From contig JAEDGW010000029.1 in the NCBI GenBank assembly GCA_016297325.1, positions 1-24,077 on the forward strand: DNA of 24,077 bases, written 5' to 3'. Below are positions 23,181 through 24,077 of this stretch, in pieces (the stretch's first letter is position 1; each line of letters begins with the position of its first letter). This DNA comes from Coprococcus sp. (lineage in GTDB: Bacteria > Bacillota > Clostridia > Lachnospirales > Lachnospiraceae). Below the pieces are notes generated by a model. It was given only the letters and a program-made list of their open reading frames with translations. It did not search any database and was not told the DNA's origin. A program made the position numbers and the translations under genes.

Positions 23181-24014
23181 ATGGTAAAGGTAGGGATCAC
23201 TGAGGTTGATATAGCTTTTGAGGACAAGGACACGGCGCGGGAGAGATGCCAGCAGGTCATAGAGCAGGCTGCGGTAAATGGTGTTGAGCTTCTGGTATTT
23301 CCAGAGATGACACTTACAGGCTTTACCATGATGCCGGCGAAGGTGGCGGAGGCATACAGCGATGGACGCATACCTGAGAGTGTGTCCTTCTTCATGAAAA
23401 ACAGTAGAAAGTATGGTATGGCGATAGCATTTGGCTATATAGAAGCGTCTATGGCTGATGGAAATCCTGAGTATAAGGCTGATGGCAGAAAGATATATGA
23501 GAACAAACTGGCGGTGGTAGATGGCGGAGATCTGATCATGGATTACACCAAGATACACCCGTTCTCATTTGGCGGTGAGGACAGGATCTATCATGCGGGA
23601 AGCAGACTGTGCCAGACAAAGGTGAAGGATCTCAGACTTGGAGGATACATATGTTACGACCTGCGATTCCCTGAGATATTCACAGCGGCCAGGGACAGGT
23701 ATGATGCTATACTCGTCATAGCGAACTGGCCGGAGCCGAGGGTGGCGCAGTGGGATGCACTCCTGAAGGCCAGGGCCATAGAGAACCAGGCATATGTGAT
23801 AGGAGTCAACCGTACGGGAACGGTGAAGAGGGAATCATATGTTCCGAGTTCCCATATATATGACTACCTGGGAAATGACATTGCGGAGCGCGTGAGCAAA
23901 GAACTGCTGGTGGCAGAACTTGATCCCGCTGTGATAGAGCGGAGCAGAAAAGTATTTCCTCAGGGCAGGGACAGGAAGTGTGATCTGTACAGCGCATTTT
24001 TGCAGAACAGGTGA
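23181..24014 (+). CDS. Carbon-nitrogen hydrolase (nitrilase superfamily amidase)
   Basis: A 277-residue cytoplasmic amidase. The Glu-Lys-Cys triad is complete: E42 (LLVFPEMTLTGF), K124 (DYTKIHPF) and C158 (GYICYDLRFPE). The HPFSFGGEDRIYHAG and ANWPEPRVAQWDALLKARAIENQAY stretches resemble the YafV/omega-amidase branch, which cleaves small amides such as alpha-ketoglutaramate. Biotinidase also belongs to this superfamily, though to another branch. GGAGG lies a little upstream of the ATG. The gene is divergent from bioY and shares its operator region, so a role in releasing biotin from amides is possible but unproven. Substrate specificity cannot be read from sequence. No signal peptide. Confidence 0.88.
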   Translation: MVKVGITEVDIAFEDKDTARERCQQVIEQAAVNGVELLVFPEMTLTGFTMMPAKVAEAYSDGRIPESVSFFMKNSRKYGMAIAFGYIEASMADGNPEYKADGRKIYENKLAVVDGGDLIMDYTKIHPFSFGGEDRIYHAGSRLCQTKVKDLRLGGYICYDLRFPEIFTAARDRYDAILVIANWPEPRVAQWDALLKARAIENQAYVIGVNRTGTVKRESYVPSSHIYDYLGNDIAERVSKELLVAELDPAVIERSRKVFPQGRDRKCDLYSAFLQNR

Positions 24015-24019
24015 CGAAA

Positions 24020-24077
24020 ATGCAGATAAAACGGGTGTTCGCTTTGCCTCTTGTAAATTTCTGTCGGATAGGGTACA
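24020..24077 (+). CDS. Possible start of a further gene, cut by window edge
   Basis: An ATG at 24020 with AGGTGA six bases upstream opens a frame (MQIKRVFALPLVNFCRIGY...) that runs to the end of the window. Only 19 codons are visible, too few to identify; it may be chance. Confidence 0.25.
   Translation, partial: MQIKRVFALPLVNFCRIGY

Overview
The window looks like chromosomal DNA of a spore-forming, anaerobic Firmicute of the Clostridia, most likely a Lachnospiraceae gut bacterium; a Coprococcus-like genome is my guess, not proven. The reasons are the SCIFF peptide and its maturase beside a fused secDF, the recJ-apt-rel-MBL-hemZ-aspS block typical of Clostridia, a SipL-type spore-coat protein, strong AGGAGG-like ribosome sites, sigma-A promoters, and heavy use of ATA (Ile) and AGA/AGG (Arg) codons. 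Almost everything is core chromosome; I see no phage, IS transposase, tRNA, rRNA or CRISPR.

Layout. (1) 1-4435: a small TIGR04086-type membrane protein, the 49-residue six-cysteine precursor scfA, its radical SAM maturase scfB, and a secD-secF fusion, closed by a strong terminator. (2) 4510-5160: a HAD hydrolase whose synonymous codon use changes abruptly halfway. (3) 5161-5590: a non-coding convergent region holding degenerate 13-bp tandem repeats and a nested inverted-repeat element with a 33-bp arm, the most unexplained stretch of the window. (4) 5591-6739 (minus): a FucO-like iron alcohol dehydrogenase, with a good promoter divergent from recJ. (5) 6920-17889: recJ, apt, rel, a secreted Fn3 protein, an MBL-fold hydrolase, hemZ, an HD-GYP protein and aspS, all on the plus strand. 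hisS, often found next to aspS in relatives, is absent and the HD-GYP gene sits there. (6) 17985-19439: a VanZ-RDD membrane protein between two strong terminators. (7) 19754-21791: a PrcB-like lipoprotein and a SPOCS/LysM SipL-like protein, probably one sporulation operon with a candidate sigma-E promoter. (8) 21801-24077: an XRE regulator, the biotin transporter bioY (both minus), and a divergent nitrilase-superfamily amidase.

The best candidate for a new system is the bioY/amidase pair. The short divergent region carries two BirA-type palindromes placed over a consensus bioY promoter and beside the amidase promoter. This suggests biotin-responsive co-regulation of a biotin importer and an amidase that could release biotin from biocytin or biotinyl-peptides. 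That role is inference. The second candidate is the nested inverted-repeat element at 5166-5488, which may be a non-autonomous mobile element or a structured RNA.
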